A stretch of DNA of 64,000 bases from contig JACVVK020000197.1 in assembly GCA_018292915.2 (NCBI GenBank), forward strand, positions 1 to 64,000. The letters are read 5' to 3'. Both the position numbers and the translations under genes were made by a program. The number at the start of each line of letters is the position of its first letter. The stretch's first letter is position 1. The notes beneath the pieces are model-generated. The model was not told the DNA's origin and ran no database searches. It was given only the letters and a program-made list of their open reading frames with translations. Positions 20,436 to 31,989 of this stretch are shown here, in pieces. This stretch comes from Batillaria attramentaria (lineage: Eukaryota > Mollusca > Gastropoda > Batillariidae).

Positions 20436-21070
20436 CAATTCTTATTTTACAGCGGCCGACAGGGAGTGGTCGGGCTGGGGCTGGTGAGAGATAAAGGTGC
20501 ATGGACGTTGACAGCTGATACAACAAAAGATACTTGTACCATTCTCTCTACATACACACGTCCAGCACCGCACCTCCCTCAACCGTGCACTCCAGCAAAA
20601 GTTTGTTTCCATCAGTACAGCACGTTGTGACAAGCTCACTACACCTTCTACATCCACAAACACACGGCCTGCTTTATCTCCCCGTGACCTGGTAATGTCT
20701 GCACAACCGGTAGCACGTGCAAACACAGCCTGGCCACGCGCTGTGACATGTTGACGTAACATTTTACGTCCGATCAGCGGCCGCGCAAACAGTTTATGTT
20801 GTTTTGTCACTTGAAAGGTCGGGAGGTTCTCACTTGGGATATGACACGATGCATTCTGTGTGCTGACAAATCCGGGGTCAGGGCCTGCGGACTGTGAGAA
20901 TCTTCATGATCAGACGTGTTGAAGACATTTCACGTAACTTTATCTATTTGGCCCTCATCCTGTCGGTCAGAATGCAAGATGCACCATTGCAGCCTCAGCA
21001 GACACAATTTCGTCACACAGCTGAACACGAGAGCTTCGGGCGTTGACGTTCTCGTTCGTACGGTCAGCAA

Positions 21071-21200
21071 GTAAAAAGTAAAAAACAAAATACTTTATTG
21101 TTCATTAAATAACAGGTGTAAAATGGAAAATCGTCTTTTAACTCACAGCTCGAAACAAAATAAGAAATGAAAATTGTAAGATTCTACGAGAAAGAAAAAA
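21071..21200 (-). mobile_element. LINE-like 3' end, diverged
   Basis: On the plus strand AACAAAATACTTTATTGTTC, then GGAAAATCGTCTTTTA. In reverse this is a 3' UTR ending in AATAAAGTATTTTG, like the copies near 34120 and 53137. Confidence 0.4.
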
Positions 21201-21677
21201 AAACAATATTATAAAACTGGTTTGGTATGTGCAACAACTTAACCAAATCACAGAAAATCCATCTCACACAATCAAACGTTGATGTATTGCATTTAGAGCT
21301 CTGCTAATCCTGAGACAGACTAATACAAGCCTACAGGCGCGCCCACAAGCACATGACTTGTTCCAAAACAAATGTCCTGTGAAGCCGAGTATTGTCGGAG
21401 GGTCAGTGAGAGTTTTACCTCAGTTGATGATGCTCCCTGTACTGTTTACAACCGCTCTTTGCTAAATTCAAGAATCACTGAGTCTCCTTGCAAGTCCGGA
21501 TATCCGATCAGTCCCGCACGTTATGTCAATAAGTGGGTGTCAGTTGGTTGAGGCGGCGTGGCAGATGACCGGTGTTGTTCCAGTGCTGATCTTCAAGCTT
21601 CATTAAGACGGCTGGCCGGCGTTTACTGATCGGTATGCACTATCCTGTTGATTACAATTACATCTGTCGCGTGGCCT

Positions 21678-22403
21678 GCTCAGTGTCTGCCGTACACTGG
21701 GTGCTACTGGGCTCAGTGTCTGCCGTACACTGGGTGCTACTGGGCTCAGTGTCTGCCGTACACTGGGTGCTACTGGGCTCAGTGTCTGCCGTACACTGGG
21801 TGCTACAGGGCTCAGTGTCTGCCGTACACTGGGTGGTACTGGGCTCAGTGTCTGCCGTACACTGGGTGCTACTGGGCTCAGTGTCTGCCGTACACTGGGT
21901 GCTACAGGGCTCAGTGTCTGCCGTACACTGGGTGGTACTGGGCTCAGTGTCTGCCGTACACTGGGTGCTACTGGGCTCAGTGTCTGCCGTACACTGGGTG
22001 CTACTGGGCTCAGTGTCTGCCGTACACTGGGTGCTACTGGGCTCAGTGTCTGCCGTACACTGGGTGCTACTGGGCTCAGTGTCTGCCGTACACTGGGTGC
22101 TACTGGGCTCAGTGTCTGCCGTACACTGGGTGCTACAGGGCTCAGTGTCTGCCGTACACTGGGTGCTACTGGGCTCAGTGTCTGCCGTACACTGGGTGCT
22201 ACTGGGCTCAGTGTCTGCCGTACACTGGGTGCTACTGGGCTCAGTGTCTGCCGTACACTGGGTGCTACAGGGCTCAGTGTCTGCCGTACACTGGGTGCTA
22301 CTGGGCTCAGTGTCTGCCGTACACTGGGTGCTACTGGGCTCAGTGTCTGCCGTACACTGGGTGCTACTGGGCTCAGTGTCTGCCGTACACTGGGTGCTAC
22401 TGG
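21678..22403. repeat. 33-bp tandem repeat, exactly 22 copies
   Basis: The unit GCTCAGTGTCTGCCGTACAC TGGGTGCTACTGG repeats without indels from 21678 to 22403. Three sequence types differ only in the last positions (TGCTACTGG, TGCTACAGG and TGGTACTGG). Because 33 is a multiple of 3, two plus-strand frames and one minus-strand frame are open across it (11-residue repeats). No splice sites, start context or codon constraint mark any frame as real. Confidence 0.98.
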
Positions 22404-23519
22404 TACGATACAAATGATCGGTAAGGGCTACAACTGAGTCTAGATGGAGGTGTAATGGTCTGTAGCAACACTGAACGTGTCTGGTACGTTACGAATAAGA
22501 AACCAGTGAACTTATAGATAAAGGTAAAGGTCTGGCCACACACTGGTCATCATTCAGTCTGCCGCCGCTACTTGCAAAACAATTCAAAGGAGAACCAACA
22601 AGTGGGAAGGATTTTTTTTTTTTTTTTTTTTGGGGGGGGGGGGGCAGGAGTGTGCGGGAGGGGCATAAGGAGGGGGTGGGTGGGAATGGTGTAATTGTGT
22701 GGCCTTTGTTTTTGTTGTTGAGATTGTGTGGCAGGGCTGTGCGAAAAGGAGAGGAGGGTGGAGGGTTCGGGGGAAAGAGATGGGTAGAAGGGTCGGGGCG
22801 GGGGGAGGGGAGGGGAGGGGAGGGGAGGAAGAAGCTTGGCGGCCCGGAAGCTACTATCGTATGGAAAATCAATCAACAATTATTGGTTATTTATTTGTAA
22901 TTTCGGCAATTTCCCTTCCGTCCAGGCGTGCTGGCTGGGTCAAGTCTCTTTATCATAGCAAACAGACCAAGACAGACGCAAATTCGTTTAACACTCACGG
23001 AAGGTGGGTGGTTCAGTGAAGACTAGCGACTGCCGGTCTGTATAATGCGTATTTGATGGAGTGAGTGACATTTTGACACGGTCCGTCTGCTGTCAGAGGA
23101 GCCACCTTGGACGAGGTGTCATCTCGGACGTCACGTGACTTGTTGATGAGCAGATTTAGTGGCGGGAAAATGGATGTGGCGTGCAGGTTAAGCGTCATCA
23201 GTGGCCCGGACACGGAGCGTGACCCATCAATACGTGTTTCTGTCCACTGCCCGTCAGTCACGCCTCACAAGTTAGACAGATTTTCAGAAACCAGAGGCCA
23301 ACGTCTGGACCCACCTGAACGCGCGTGTTGTTCGTGGAAGGTGGTCAGTTTGTTGTTTGTGTCGGAAACCTCACGTCCACCTTCACTGAGTTCGTTCGTA
23401 ATTCGCGTTTGTGTCCCTTTCTGATAACAAAACATCTGCCTTTTTTTCACGAGATTATCTGGCTTCTACCAGATATGAAAGAAAGGTACATCACTTTCAG
23501 CGCAAACATACACTGAGAC

Positions 23520-23560
<41 letters not shown>

Positions 23561-23635
23561 GATGGCGAGCTGACTTAGGTTGTATCATGTATATCATGTG
23601 TTCGGGGCATTGGGTGCCAAACAGAGACTCTGTGT

Positions 23636-23722
<87 letters not shown>

Positions 23723-24653
23723 CGCGCGCGCTCTTTGAAAATTATCTACTTTGGTTCAGATCTAAGCGTCAGGGCCAGGCCGCGATTGGCTCCAACCAGT
23801 TTTGACATGGAGCAAAAAAATCAATAGCATCGCATCAGGCGCCATGTGGGATGCTCTAAACATCAGGCCATATTACATCTCCAGTAACCAATCGCAATCA
23901 GTTCTCAGCCCAACTGCACTGACGCACCCAGACCGACTGACGGGGAAGACAATCTGATGGTAAAACCAGGCCCACGGCCACCAGGCAAGTCTTTTCCATA
24001 CAATTCATCTTGTCAAGGGGGAGAGAAAGAGACAGGCTGAGAGAGAGGCAGCAGACGACATTTTGGACAAATGGCGCTTCAACACACTGCTGGGGAGATA
24101 ATCAAAGTTCACGGTCAAACTAGCTGAGTAATGACTAATGCTTTTCCAGGTAAAGAGAACTAGGTGTAATGCACGAGAGGGAGGGTCTGAGCAAACAAAA
24201 GAGAGAAAGACGAGGAGGGAGGTTTAACACAGACAATTGATGACATGCAGGGAGTTGTCATTCAAACGCTGATCTGTTTATCTGCTCACTGCTCCGAGAT
24301 ACTTTTTAAACGGTTTACCGTCGGACTGATGAGCAACTCCCCGAGAGCAAAGAAAAAATGTGTTTGGAACAGATGTTGTGAGTGTTGCGTCAGTGAACTC
24401 CACAGTGTTGGGACAAAAACAGTTCACGTGCTCTCTGGTGCTCAGAACCGGTTAAGGACTGCAGCCCACAGGCCAACTTACGGCTGAGGCAGATTTTTCG
24501 GCCTTTTTCTTTAAACAACTTTATTGTCCCTTTCGGGAAGTTTGGGCTCCTTCCTCCGGGGGAGCGCGTCGCCACTGTGCAGCGCCACCTAATACCTATC
24601 CTATTTTATATATATATATATATTTTTTATTTTTTATTTTTTTGCTGGGGGGG
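22404..24653. other. Non-coding block
   Basis: No gene was supported. It holds a T20/G12 boundary near 22612-22644, a G-rich stretch to 22830, (CA)n 23521-23558, and (GT)n 23638-23714 running into (CG)n to about 23730. Sequence at 22900-23520 and 23760-24600 is unique with nothing recognisable. Confidence 0.5.
23638..23730. repeat. (GT)n running into (CG)n
   Basis: A GT tract of about 76 bp followed directly by about 16 bp of alternating CG. Both are Z-DNA-prone. Confidence 0.95.
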
Positions 24654-24816
24654 GAAAGCCGGAAAACCCGGAGAGAAACCCCCGGTGAGCAGCCCGGTAG
24701 CCAGGAATATTCGGTATTCCACATCACAAGCTCGAACCTACGTTTCGCCGTGGCAGCGGTGACGGCCATTCAGTAGGGCAGTCCGACGTGCTACCTATTA
24801 GACCATCGCTCACCCC
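24654..24816 (-). mobile_element. tRNA-derived SINE, family C
   Basis: On the minus strand it reads GGGGTGAGCGATGGTCTAAT AGGTAGCACG, then GTAGGTTCGAGCTTGTG, and further on CCGGGGGTTTCTCTCCGGGT TTTCCGGC. The last module resembles the TTCTCCGGGTACTCCGGCTT part of family B, but the head differs. Confidence 0.7.
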
Positions 24817-25966
24817 GCTTCAACCTTGACCTGTATCAGTGCTACATGTACTTCGATATATGTTTGATATCATTTGCACGAAAGCTGGGTGTTGTGTGCT
24901 CACCACATGAATGTGTTGCCTTAGAAGACACGGTCCCCCTCCGGTACAAGTATTATCATTCGTATAACGTACATTTTGGTCGTCATAGCAACAACGGGTC
25001 ACAGAAGGCTGTATTTTTGCAGGTCTCTAAATGGCATCATGTTTTTGCAGCCGAGGTAGAATTGTCAGTTTGGAAATGCTGCTTCGTGTCTCTTGGCTGC
25101 CTATGTATACGTCTCTGAAAGTAATAGTTTTCGGTATCGTGGTTTTACTTGAACTGTCACAGTGACGCCACTCAAGATTTCAGTGACAGCATGGACTTTA
25201 TTGCCGAGGTCAGTACTTCTGACATCGTTCGTGACTATTTTGTTCTGAAGTCTTACAAAAGAGCGGCTCCGTGAGGGAATTTCCACTCTATGGTCGTAGT
25301 GTTAGATTCACTGCCTGCCTACAGCAACATCAACTGCAACATCAACTCGGGCTCAACAACCACCTCGAGTCGTCAAGTTACCGTCAACAAGAGAAAGATA
25401 CAGGAAGTGTGTGCTTTTGCTGGGAAGGGGGTGCTGTTTTGCTAACCCGACAACAATGTTTGGGCGCCCTCTGGTGGTAACATCGCAGTTGTCTCCCCTG
25501 GCACAGCAAAAGGCATACGTGCTTATTTGAACAAACGGTGCACAGATTGCTACAACTTGCCATAACACCTTCTCCGGCCACAGTCTCCAGCAAAGCTCTG
25601 GATCAGGGGGGAATAACAAAGAGGTGTGGAGCGATAGGTGTTCTTTTGGTTTAAACGTGTTTATTGTCGTACATGTGATTTGCATCATCACTGAGCACGG
25701 AATGGTGTAACTGCGCAACCTGGGAACTTGAGGATCTTTGTAAGACCGACATGGATGAAGTACGTAGATCATGTCAGCTGACACTGGAGGAAAAATGCCA
25801 CTTTCCAAGCTCTGACTCTGTTTGCGAGTTAAGTTATGCTCCATTTGGACACTTTTGCCGGTTGTTGTTGTTGTTGTTGTTTAACTTTTTGATCTCTCAT
25901 AATTATGAATAAAAGCAGGCGTTAAGAAACCCAGACATACATTAACTTTTTCTTGTTCTGCAGGTG
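24817..25966. other. Unique non-coding sequence
   Basis: The minus strand has a 163-codon open frame (25353-25844) without any recognisable domain or splice context. Short (GTT)n lies at 25860-25880. Nothing else stands out. Confidence 0.5.
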
Positions 25967-26103
25967 CTGCTCGGGTCCTGAGTTCGAATCCCGGCTATGG
26001 GCCAAATATTAGTGCTGGCCTTTTTCAGGTTGCGCCGTCTTTGATATCACCAATACGTGGTGGAAAAGGGCGTTAAACTCCTAAACACGTACCCATCCAC
26101 CTT
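25967..26103 (+). mobile_element. SINE family A, 5'-truncated
   Basis: Starts TGCTCGGGTCCTGAGTTCGA, then CCAAATATTAGTGCTGGCC, GATATCACCAATACGTGGTG, AAAAGGGCGTTAAACTCC and AACACGTACCCATCCACC. The A-box half is missing. Confidence 0.88.
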
Positions 26104-26549
26104 GCGTGTGCCACTACTTAGTTATGAATATAATGAAATTTACGTGTCCCCAGTAACAGAACAAGGCAAGAGCCGAAGGTGTTCGCTGACCCGAACACAC
26201 GCCAGTTGATGGTGTGAATTAATAGAGACAGAGAATATTATCAGCAGCACACATTCGAAAAAAAAACTATTATCTTCACCTTTGTTGTATGGTAGACGTG
26301 TTATCAGTGTTATTTTAAACTCCCATAAACCATCAATATAATCCTGAGGCTGAATCCAGATGACCGCCTCACCTCCGCCACTCGTCCGTTAGTCACAGAC
26401 TCATGGCGCCACAAATTCCCCTTCCCCGTGAATGAGGCAGCCATGTACAGCTGACAAATAGGTGAGTGCTGACCGGATACAGGATGAATGAATGACAGAC
26501 AAGGTCGTCATAAAAATACACCACAATTCCCGCGTGCTTCCGTGTGTCA

Positions 26550-26561
26550 CGCGCATGCGCA
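26550..26561. promoter_or_regulatory. NRF-1-type palindromic site
   Basis: CGCGCATGCGCA fits the YGCGCAYGCGCR consensus of NRF-1 exactly, with a half-site ATGCGCAG 12 bp further on. Such sites usually sit in CpG-rich promoters. No transcript can be tied to it here. Confidence 0.3.
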
Positions 26562-26992
26562 TCGCCCCAAACATGCGCAGAGGTATGTGTGGCCACGTGT
26601 TTCGGCGTCAGGGGAGACAGGTAATGATATTTTCGCGCCTTGGTCTCAATGTGCAGGTAAAAACTGATGCCGGAAGTGCGTTATTGTTTGCAGCCAATGG
26701 GCGCATGCCACGCGTGTTACAAATGTCATCCACTCCACCCTCGCCCTGAACTGAAATACCACAATAATATCTAAAGTGGAACAGGGTGGACACCCTTATT
26801 GCTAATCGCGGTCGTTTACCTTGAGCAGCGTGTTTTAAAAGGAAATTTGATATTTTTTATATCTTTCGTTCAGTTCTTTGGCGTGAATGAGGTCGTTATT
26901 TAATATGTAAATAAAATTTAAATCCTTAAAAAAGTGAAAGGCAGCGTCTAGGTGATTTTTGTTGCGTGGTACATGTACTGATGATATGACAG

Positions 26993-27290
26993 GGGGTTTG
27001 CCGCTTCGGTTAAGGCGTCCGCCTGCGGATTCCAAGGCAGTAGGTTCGATTCCTCAGGTGGGCAGGACTTTGGTTGGAGGACAATTCTCAACAAATCGAG
27101 TAAGAAAAAAATACTTGCAGGCTGACTCCAATCTTTTATACTTGAAAACAAACTTCAAGTTTCTTCGTTCATCTCGGCGTTCGTTCATAATATCTAACTT
27201 TCGTGTACACACTGACGCACGCATTAACATCAAGTGTGCACGTTAAAGATCCCATTCAACCCGGTACGGGATGCAGAATGGAAAACAAGT
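26993..27290 (+). mobile_element. tRNA-derived SINE, family D
   Basis: The head TTTGCCGCTTCGGTTAAGGC, GTCCGCCTGCGG and GTAGGTTCGATTCCTC is tRNA-like. The body includes GTGTACACACTGACGCACGC and GTGTGCACGTTAAAGATCCC, the latter a motif seen in molluscan SINE tails. The 3' limit is approximate. Confidence 0.6.
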
Positions 27291-27887
27291 AAACACGCAC
27301 ACAGGGCAAAGAAAACTGCGTGGATCGGACCCGCTGTACAAAAGGAATGTTTGACAAGCACGGCGGTGCCCGTTACTGACTCGTTCACCTATGAGTTGTG
27401 TTTGTTTCAGGGTGCCAGTACAAACGACCAGCGTGTCATCACCAGTTGCGGCGTTACAATACATCACATGCTGCAACCTTCCGTCTTTCGCCCCATCCTC
27501 CTAACGCCTGTCTGTTTACCGAGAGTCCGACGTGTGAAACAATGGCTGGCTGCTGGAACCTAAATGTTATACAGGCCTGGAAACACGTCGGTCTGCCAAC
27601 AGGAAGACTCTCCTGAGATGAAGACAGGAAAGGGCGGCCAAGAACGACGACTAAATAAAGATTTACGGAAGACAGTTGCCAGAAGACGCGAGTGATCTAG
27701 AGTGAGGGTGGAGAAAGTCCCGTGAGAAGGAAAACTCACTCTGCAGGTCAAACAATACAAGTGCACGAGGCTCAAAATGCCTGTATATTCCAGATTAGCG
27801 TCCGGCATCATTGTCACCGGTAAAAAATGCTTCAATCTAGAAAATACCATTTATTGTTATTATTATTTATTATATATAATTGACTTT

Positions 27888-28258
27888 GGGGCGGTCGGTG
27901 GTCTAGTGCTTAAGAGACCTGTCACCAATGCGAGAGGTCGGGGGTTCGAGTCCCACTCGGGGCAAAGAATTTTTCCTTCTCGTATGTGGCACCGTTCATT
28001 CGGGGGGGGGGGGGGGGTTCCCTCCGGGCACTCCGGCTTCCTCCCCTTCTGCTTTGGAAATGTTCAGCCCACCAAATTTGACAAATAAATGCAATCCTAA
28101 ATTCCGAAATTTAAATAGCTGAGCTGACCCTTCGCACCACGTGATTGTAATGTGTTTATGTCCGGTGTGATGCGTGTGATTCACGTGAGCGTGCGTGTTG
28201 GGTTCAGTTCGCGGCGCTTTGAGCTGATTCATGAAATTGGGTAAAGCGCCTATACAAT

Positions 28259-28304
<46 letters not shown>
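27888..28304 (+). mobile_element. SINE family B, uninterrupted copy
   Basis: The head GGGCGGTCGGTGGTCTAGTG, then GGGTTCGAGTCCCACTCGGG, GGCACCGTTCATTCG, a G15 run, CTCCGGGCACTCCGGCTTCC, TGCTTTGGAAATGTTCAGCC, GATTCACGTGAGCGTG, CGGCGCTTTGAGC, and a (ATT)n tail. It is the reference for the split copy at 15259-15880. Confidence 0.88.
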
Positions 28305-28306
<2 letters not shown>

Positions 28307-28318
28307 CTGTGGATGACT

Positions 28319-28463
28319 TCCTAACCCAAAGGCAGCAACTTCGTCGACCATTGGACGTACATTGCAGTGAGCTGGACAACTTGAACCAAAAACATTTGTT
28401 TTTCCTTGCCCTTATATTTGTTGCGTTGTTTGTGTGTAAGGTGTGATTTTACAGGACAATAAA
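28319..28463 (+). CDS. Very tentative terminal exon with hydrophobic C-terminus and poly(A) signal
   Basis: Downstream of SINE B an open frame ends RPLDVHCSELDNLNQK, HLFFLALIFVALFVCKV, TGA (28444-28446). AATAAA follows 12 nt later (28458-28463). The hydrophobic tail resembles a membrane or GPI anchor. The frame is open only back to the (ATT)n tail, the acceptor is poor and nothing upstream links to it. An LINE-like terminus (GGACAATAAAGTATCAAG) is an equally good reading. Confidence 0.12.
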
Positions 28464-29085
28464 GTATCAAGTTACTGAACGGAATGGAAACGTTTCACTC
28501 AATTCCTACCAAGTAACTTTGCGGTTGTACACCGGTGACGTTACTAACAAAATCATAATTAATTGAATGTATGGATTTACATTTGGCTTAGTGGGAGTGT
28601 TGCACTTTGATTGTACTCGTGTTTGCTGCAGTAAGAGCCGTCAAGGAACCGTTCATCTTGTCCGATTTCCGCATACAGGACCAAAACAGTTAAAGAATTA
28701 AAGACGTGGGATAATCGTACGCGGTACGAAATGTTAAGCCGGCCTCAGGCCCGGGCTCACTGTGACGCTGCTCTTTCGCTTTCAAGGATTCCTCCTTTTT
28801 TTCTAGACACACTGCACAGCTGGAAAAAAAAAAAAAACAGAACAGCCCAGCCCATCCCCTCCCCCCTCCCTCCCACCCACCTCCCTCATGTCCAGCAGAC
28901 AAAATACTGCATGAAGCGGGTTTGACTTTCCTCGATTTCTTCGCAGATATTCACCACATAGTCATTCGCAGAGAATCCAGCCCTCGTTATCGGAGAATAC
29001 TTATTTCCCACCAGCTCCATTCCGCCATTCATAGATCCCACGTGTCGCGCACGTGCAAGGGTCTGACATGCGCAGACGGTGCCAT

Positions 29086-29423
29086 TCAGCAAGCTCGTGC
29101 GTCGCGCGCGCTATTCATCTCCAAAGGGAGGCTGGGCAGGCGGAGAAGGGCAGGACGGCGGAGTTGAAAGGCGTTCCCGAGCGAGGAGACAGGCTGTGGG
29201 TCAACTTCTCCCACCCGGGAGGCCTTCTGCGCATGCCCGGCATAGTGACGAATTTCCTGCCGGACGATCTGCTCCATAAACATGGCGACGTGGAGGAGGC
29301 GGGAGGCGGCCTGTAGCAACAGCACCACGTGATGGTTGTCTGGGAGATCTGCATGCAGACGGGCACTAGCGGGGTCTCTGGAATCACCATGCACGTAGTT
29401 TGCATTCACGTCCACCAGGTGTC
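29086..29423 (-). CDS. Candidate coding exon, unknown family
   Basis: On the minus strand a possible acceptor (TTTTCCCAATATCGGAAG) precedes about 112 open codons ending in TGA at 29086-29088. Part of it reads LHADLPDNHHVVLLLQAASR, LLHVAMFMEQIVRQEIRHYA, GHAQKASRVGEVDPQPVSSL. Third positions are strongly C/G and the middle is a plausible amphipathic helix. There is no ATG at the beginning, so it would have to be an internal or terminal exon. The stretch is CpG-rich with NRF-1-like and YY1-like motifs (AAACATGGCGACG at about 29278-29290 on the plus strand), so a promoter or 5' leader on the plus strand is the rival reading. Confidence 0.2.
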
Positions 29424-29506
29424 CTTCCGATATTGGGAAAACTAAACTAGATGCACTGGTTGGCTGGCTGGTTGCTTGTTGGTTGGCTGGTTGGTTGGTT
29501 GGTTTC

Positions 29507-29625
29507 CTGCTACATACGGGTTATTCCAAAGACGGGGCGATTACAGAAGACACCAGTACAAACTTTCCGGTTTCATTCCGGAAATCCAGTCAATCGGGAT
29601 TCGAACTCACGACCCCCGACGGCGG
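29507..29625 (-). mobile_element. SINE family A, diverged copy
   Basis: On the minus strand it reads GGGGGTCGTGAGTTCGAATC CCGATTG, then AGTTTGTACTGGTGTCTTCT, ATCGCCCCGTCTTTGGAATA and ACCCGTATGTAGCAGG. The order matches intact copies. Confidence 0.65.
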
Positions 29626-31364
29626 GGAGGGACGACAGAAGTTCTACATGCTTTGAAGCACTTTTCAGTTATGCCTGACCTGCAGGATGATGAAGATGCA
29701 GTAAACCAGTTGATGAATTCATGTGCTTGACATTCCTAGTGTTTACACGTCACATGTGGTATAAACTTATGTTTATGTTTATGATTATGTTTGACTAGAC
29801 CTACACCATAACATCTCCTGTAGTTGTTGTTGTTGTTGTTGTTGTTTCTTTTGTTTCTGAGTGACTGGATTGGGAGGTTGACATGCAATATCCACAGAAT
29901 GTTTGTTGTTTATTATAGAAATGAAAATAATTTTTAAACGGGGTGCAAAATGTTACTACAAGATTGTGTCCAGGGGTGGAAGAGGGAGGATGGCGACAGC
30001 TTTTAGGTCGGGTGGATGTTGGAGGAGGAGGAGGGCGAGGAAAGAGTGCGTCTTCTTTTACTGTTTCCTTTTTCTTTTCTCACTATGTGTATGCTTTTCT
30101 CTGTTCAAAGCCTAATTTCCTACTTCATGCACAAGAGCTAAGATCTGCAAAGAACAAAATAATTGTTTTGCAGTCTGGAGGCGCAATTAAATTGGCTTTC
30201 ACACATATTGCACTTTTTTTCCGTACCTTTTAAAATCCCCAAACAAAATCTGCCTTGTATTTGCACCTCAGGAAGTCAAATACATGTGCGCATTGCTTCG
30301 TCGCTAATTAGTTTGTTGGCAAGACGTCTATGAGCCCTCAAAAACTGAGCATGCTTTTGTGTTGGAAACTTATCCAAATCCTATCACACAGTCTGACAGA
30401 TGCCGTAACTTTGAAGATGCATGCTGGCATTGTTTACAATCAAACACGTTCCCCGGGGTTACAAAGACCGATGCTTAACAAGAAATAAATTGAGGAAACT
30501 GTTTGGAAGCCAAACGTCAAGTAAAAACTTCAAAATATAATCATTTGGAGAAATGGCTAGGAACAAATACAACATTGATTTGGGACACACAAAGCAGATT
30601 TTTCTCTCGCAGACTTTGCCTGAGGCGCCGTTTGCAGTGAGGAAATTGCTTCGTTTCACAGAGCTAAATACCCGTTATATAGATCTACAATTTGCGGGTG
30701 TCATCTGTTGAGAGTTCTTTTTTCCAAGAAAATGTAATGAGGCACTTGAAGGATTAGGAAATATTAGCGATTTTAATGATTTTCATACATTCACGTGAAT
30801 ATTGACATGCATAAATTACTAATCCTTTTGCACTAATACATGCAGAAGATTGTGTAATTATAGTAGTGGGCAGATGTTGTGATCAAACTGCAGGATAATG
30901 TTATGTTTGTAATAACTCGAACTTATTACTTAGACCAGTTTGAATTCGTTCTTTCTTTTTTTTCTTCTTCTTTTTTTTTTTTTTCTTTTTTTCGTTACTG
31001 CTACCGTAATATTGTTTATTGCTTTGTTTTGTCCTATTTTTTGGTGCTCTATTTCTTCCTTCTTCTTTTTCTCTTTTTCCTTTCATTTGTTTTCCCCCGC
31101 CTTTGGTTTTCTTTTTTCTTTTTTTTTTCTTTATTTGGGGGGGGGGATTACTTTTTCCCTTTATTTGAGTCAAAGTTGTTGTTTTAGACTATTTCACTTT
31201 CCACTGAGAGATTGTCATATCAAATGATTTATAAGTTTTCAATGCTCCTAAAATCTGCTATAATCGACAGTTTAGTCTGGTCGCAATTCACGGCCATTTG
31301 GCAAGGCCCTTCCGCCAATCACAACGCGCGTAACAGACTGCACGCGCGTGCGCAAAACACTCCA

Positions 31365-31490
31365 ATGGCACGCGCAATGACGTTTCAGCGCGTGTCGGTG
31401 TTTGTCTCCGCGAAGACGGCATCTGAGTCACTGAGGAAGCAATTAGAAAATATTCTACAGCGTCTTGAAAAGCTGGGCCGCGCCGTGTAA
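31365..31490 (+). CDS. Small ORF encoding a 41-residue helical peptide, tentative
   Basis: ATG at 31365 follows a CCAAT-like box (GCCAATCACAACGCG near 31314) and GCGC-rich DNA. The peptide is MARAMTFQRVSVFVSAKTAS then ESLRKQLENILQRLEKLGRA, Val and stop. The second half has heptad-spaced Leu/Ile and would form a coiled coil. The length alone is compatible with chance, and no transcript evidence is available. Confidence 0.15.
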   Translation: MARAMTFQRVSVFVSAKTASESLRKQLENILQRLEKLGRAV

Positions 31491-31833
31491 TTACTGGTTT
31501 GAATAATTCATAGATATTAAATCGTCTGTTGGGGCAAGAGAAAGGCGGGAACTAGCGCCACGTGGGCGTACTGTGGTCAGCCATTGAGAACACGTGACCT
31601 GGACGGCCGGGGCACTCAAAGACATGCGCACAGGCTGCTTCCATTTGCTTGCTTTTGGGTGCTTGTACAAGCCGTTTAGCTCGTCTGTTCTGTTTGAGTG
31701 GGGCAAATATGGCCGGAATCGACATGCCCAACAGCAAAATAAATGCAAAATAAATACAACAGAAGGCAGAGTTTTTTTGTGTGTTTTTTTTCGCGACGAA
31801 AGAAAATTGCTGCAAGAACGTGTTCAAAGTGTA

Positions 31834-31835
<2 letters not shown>

Positions 31836-31901
<66 letters not shown>

Positions 31902-31922
31902 AAAGAACGTTTCATCATCATC

Positions 31923-31985
<63 letters not shown>
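31836..31985. repeat. Two (CT)n tracts around an AATAAA and (CAT)n
   Basis: (CT)n 31836-31897, then GAATAAAGAACGTTTCATCA with (CAT)n, then (CT)n 31928-31985. The middle looks like a retroelement terminus. Confidence 0.9.

Positions 31986-31989
<4 letters not shown>

Noticed and set aside
21635..22424. 258-260-residue open frames with 11-residue repeats
   Set aside because: They arise because a 33-bp array without stops is open in several frames on both strands; no start context, splice site or codon bias favours any of them.
25353..25844. 163-residue minus-strand ORF
   Set aside because: No domain, signal peptide, splice context or codon bias; length is compatible with chance.
27001..27072. 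Free-standing tRNA gene
   Set aside because: A- and B-box-like blocks are present, but the acceptor and anticodon stems do not pair well and a SINE-type body follows.
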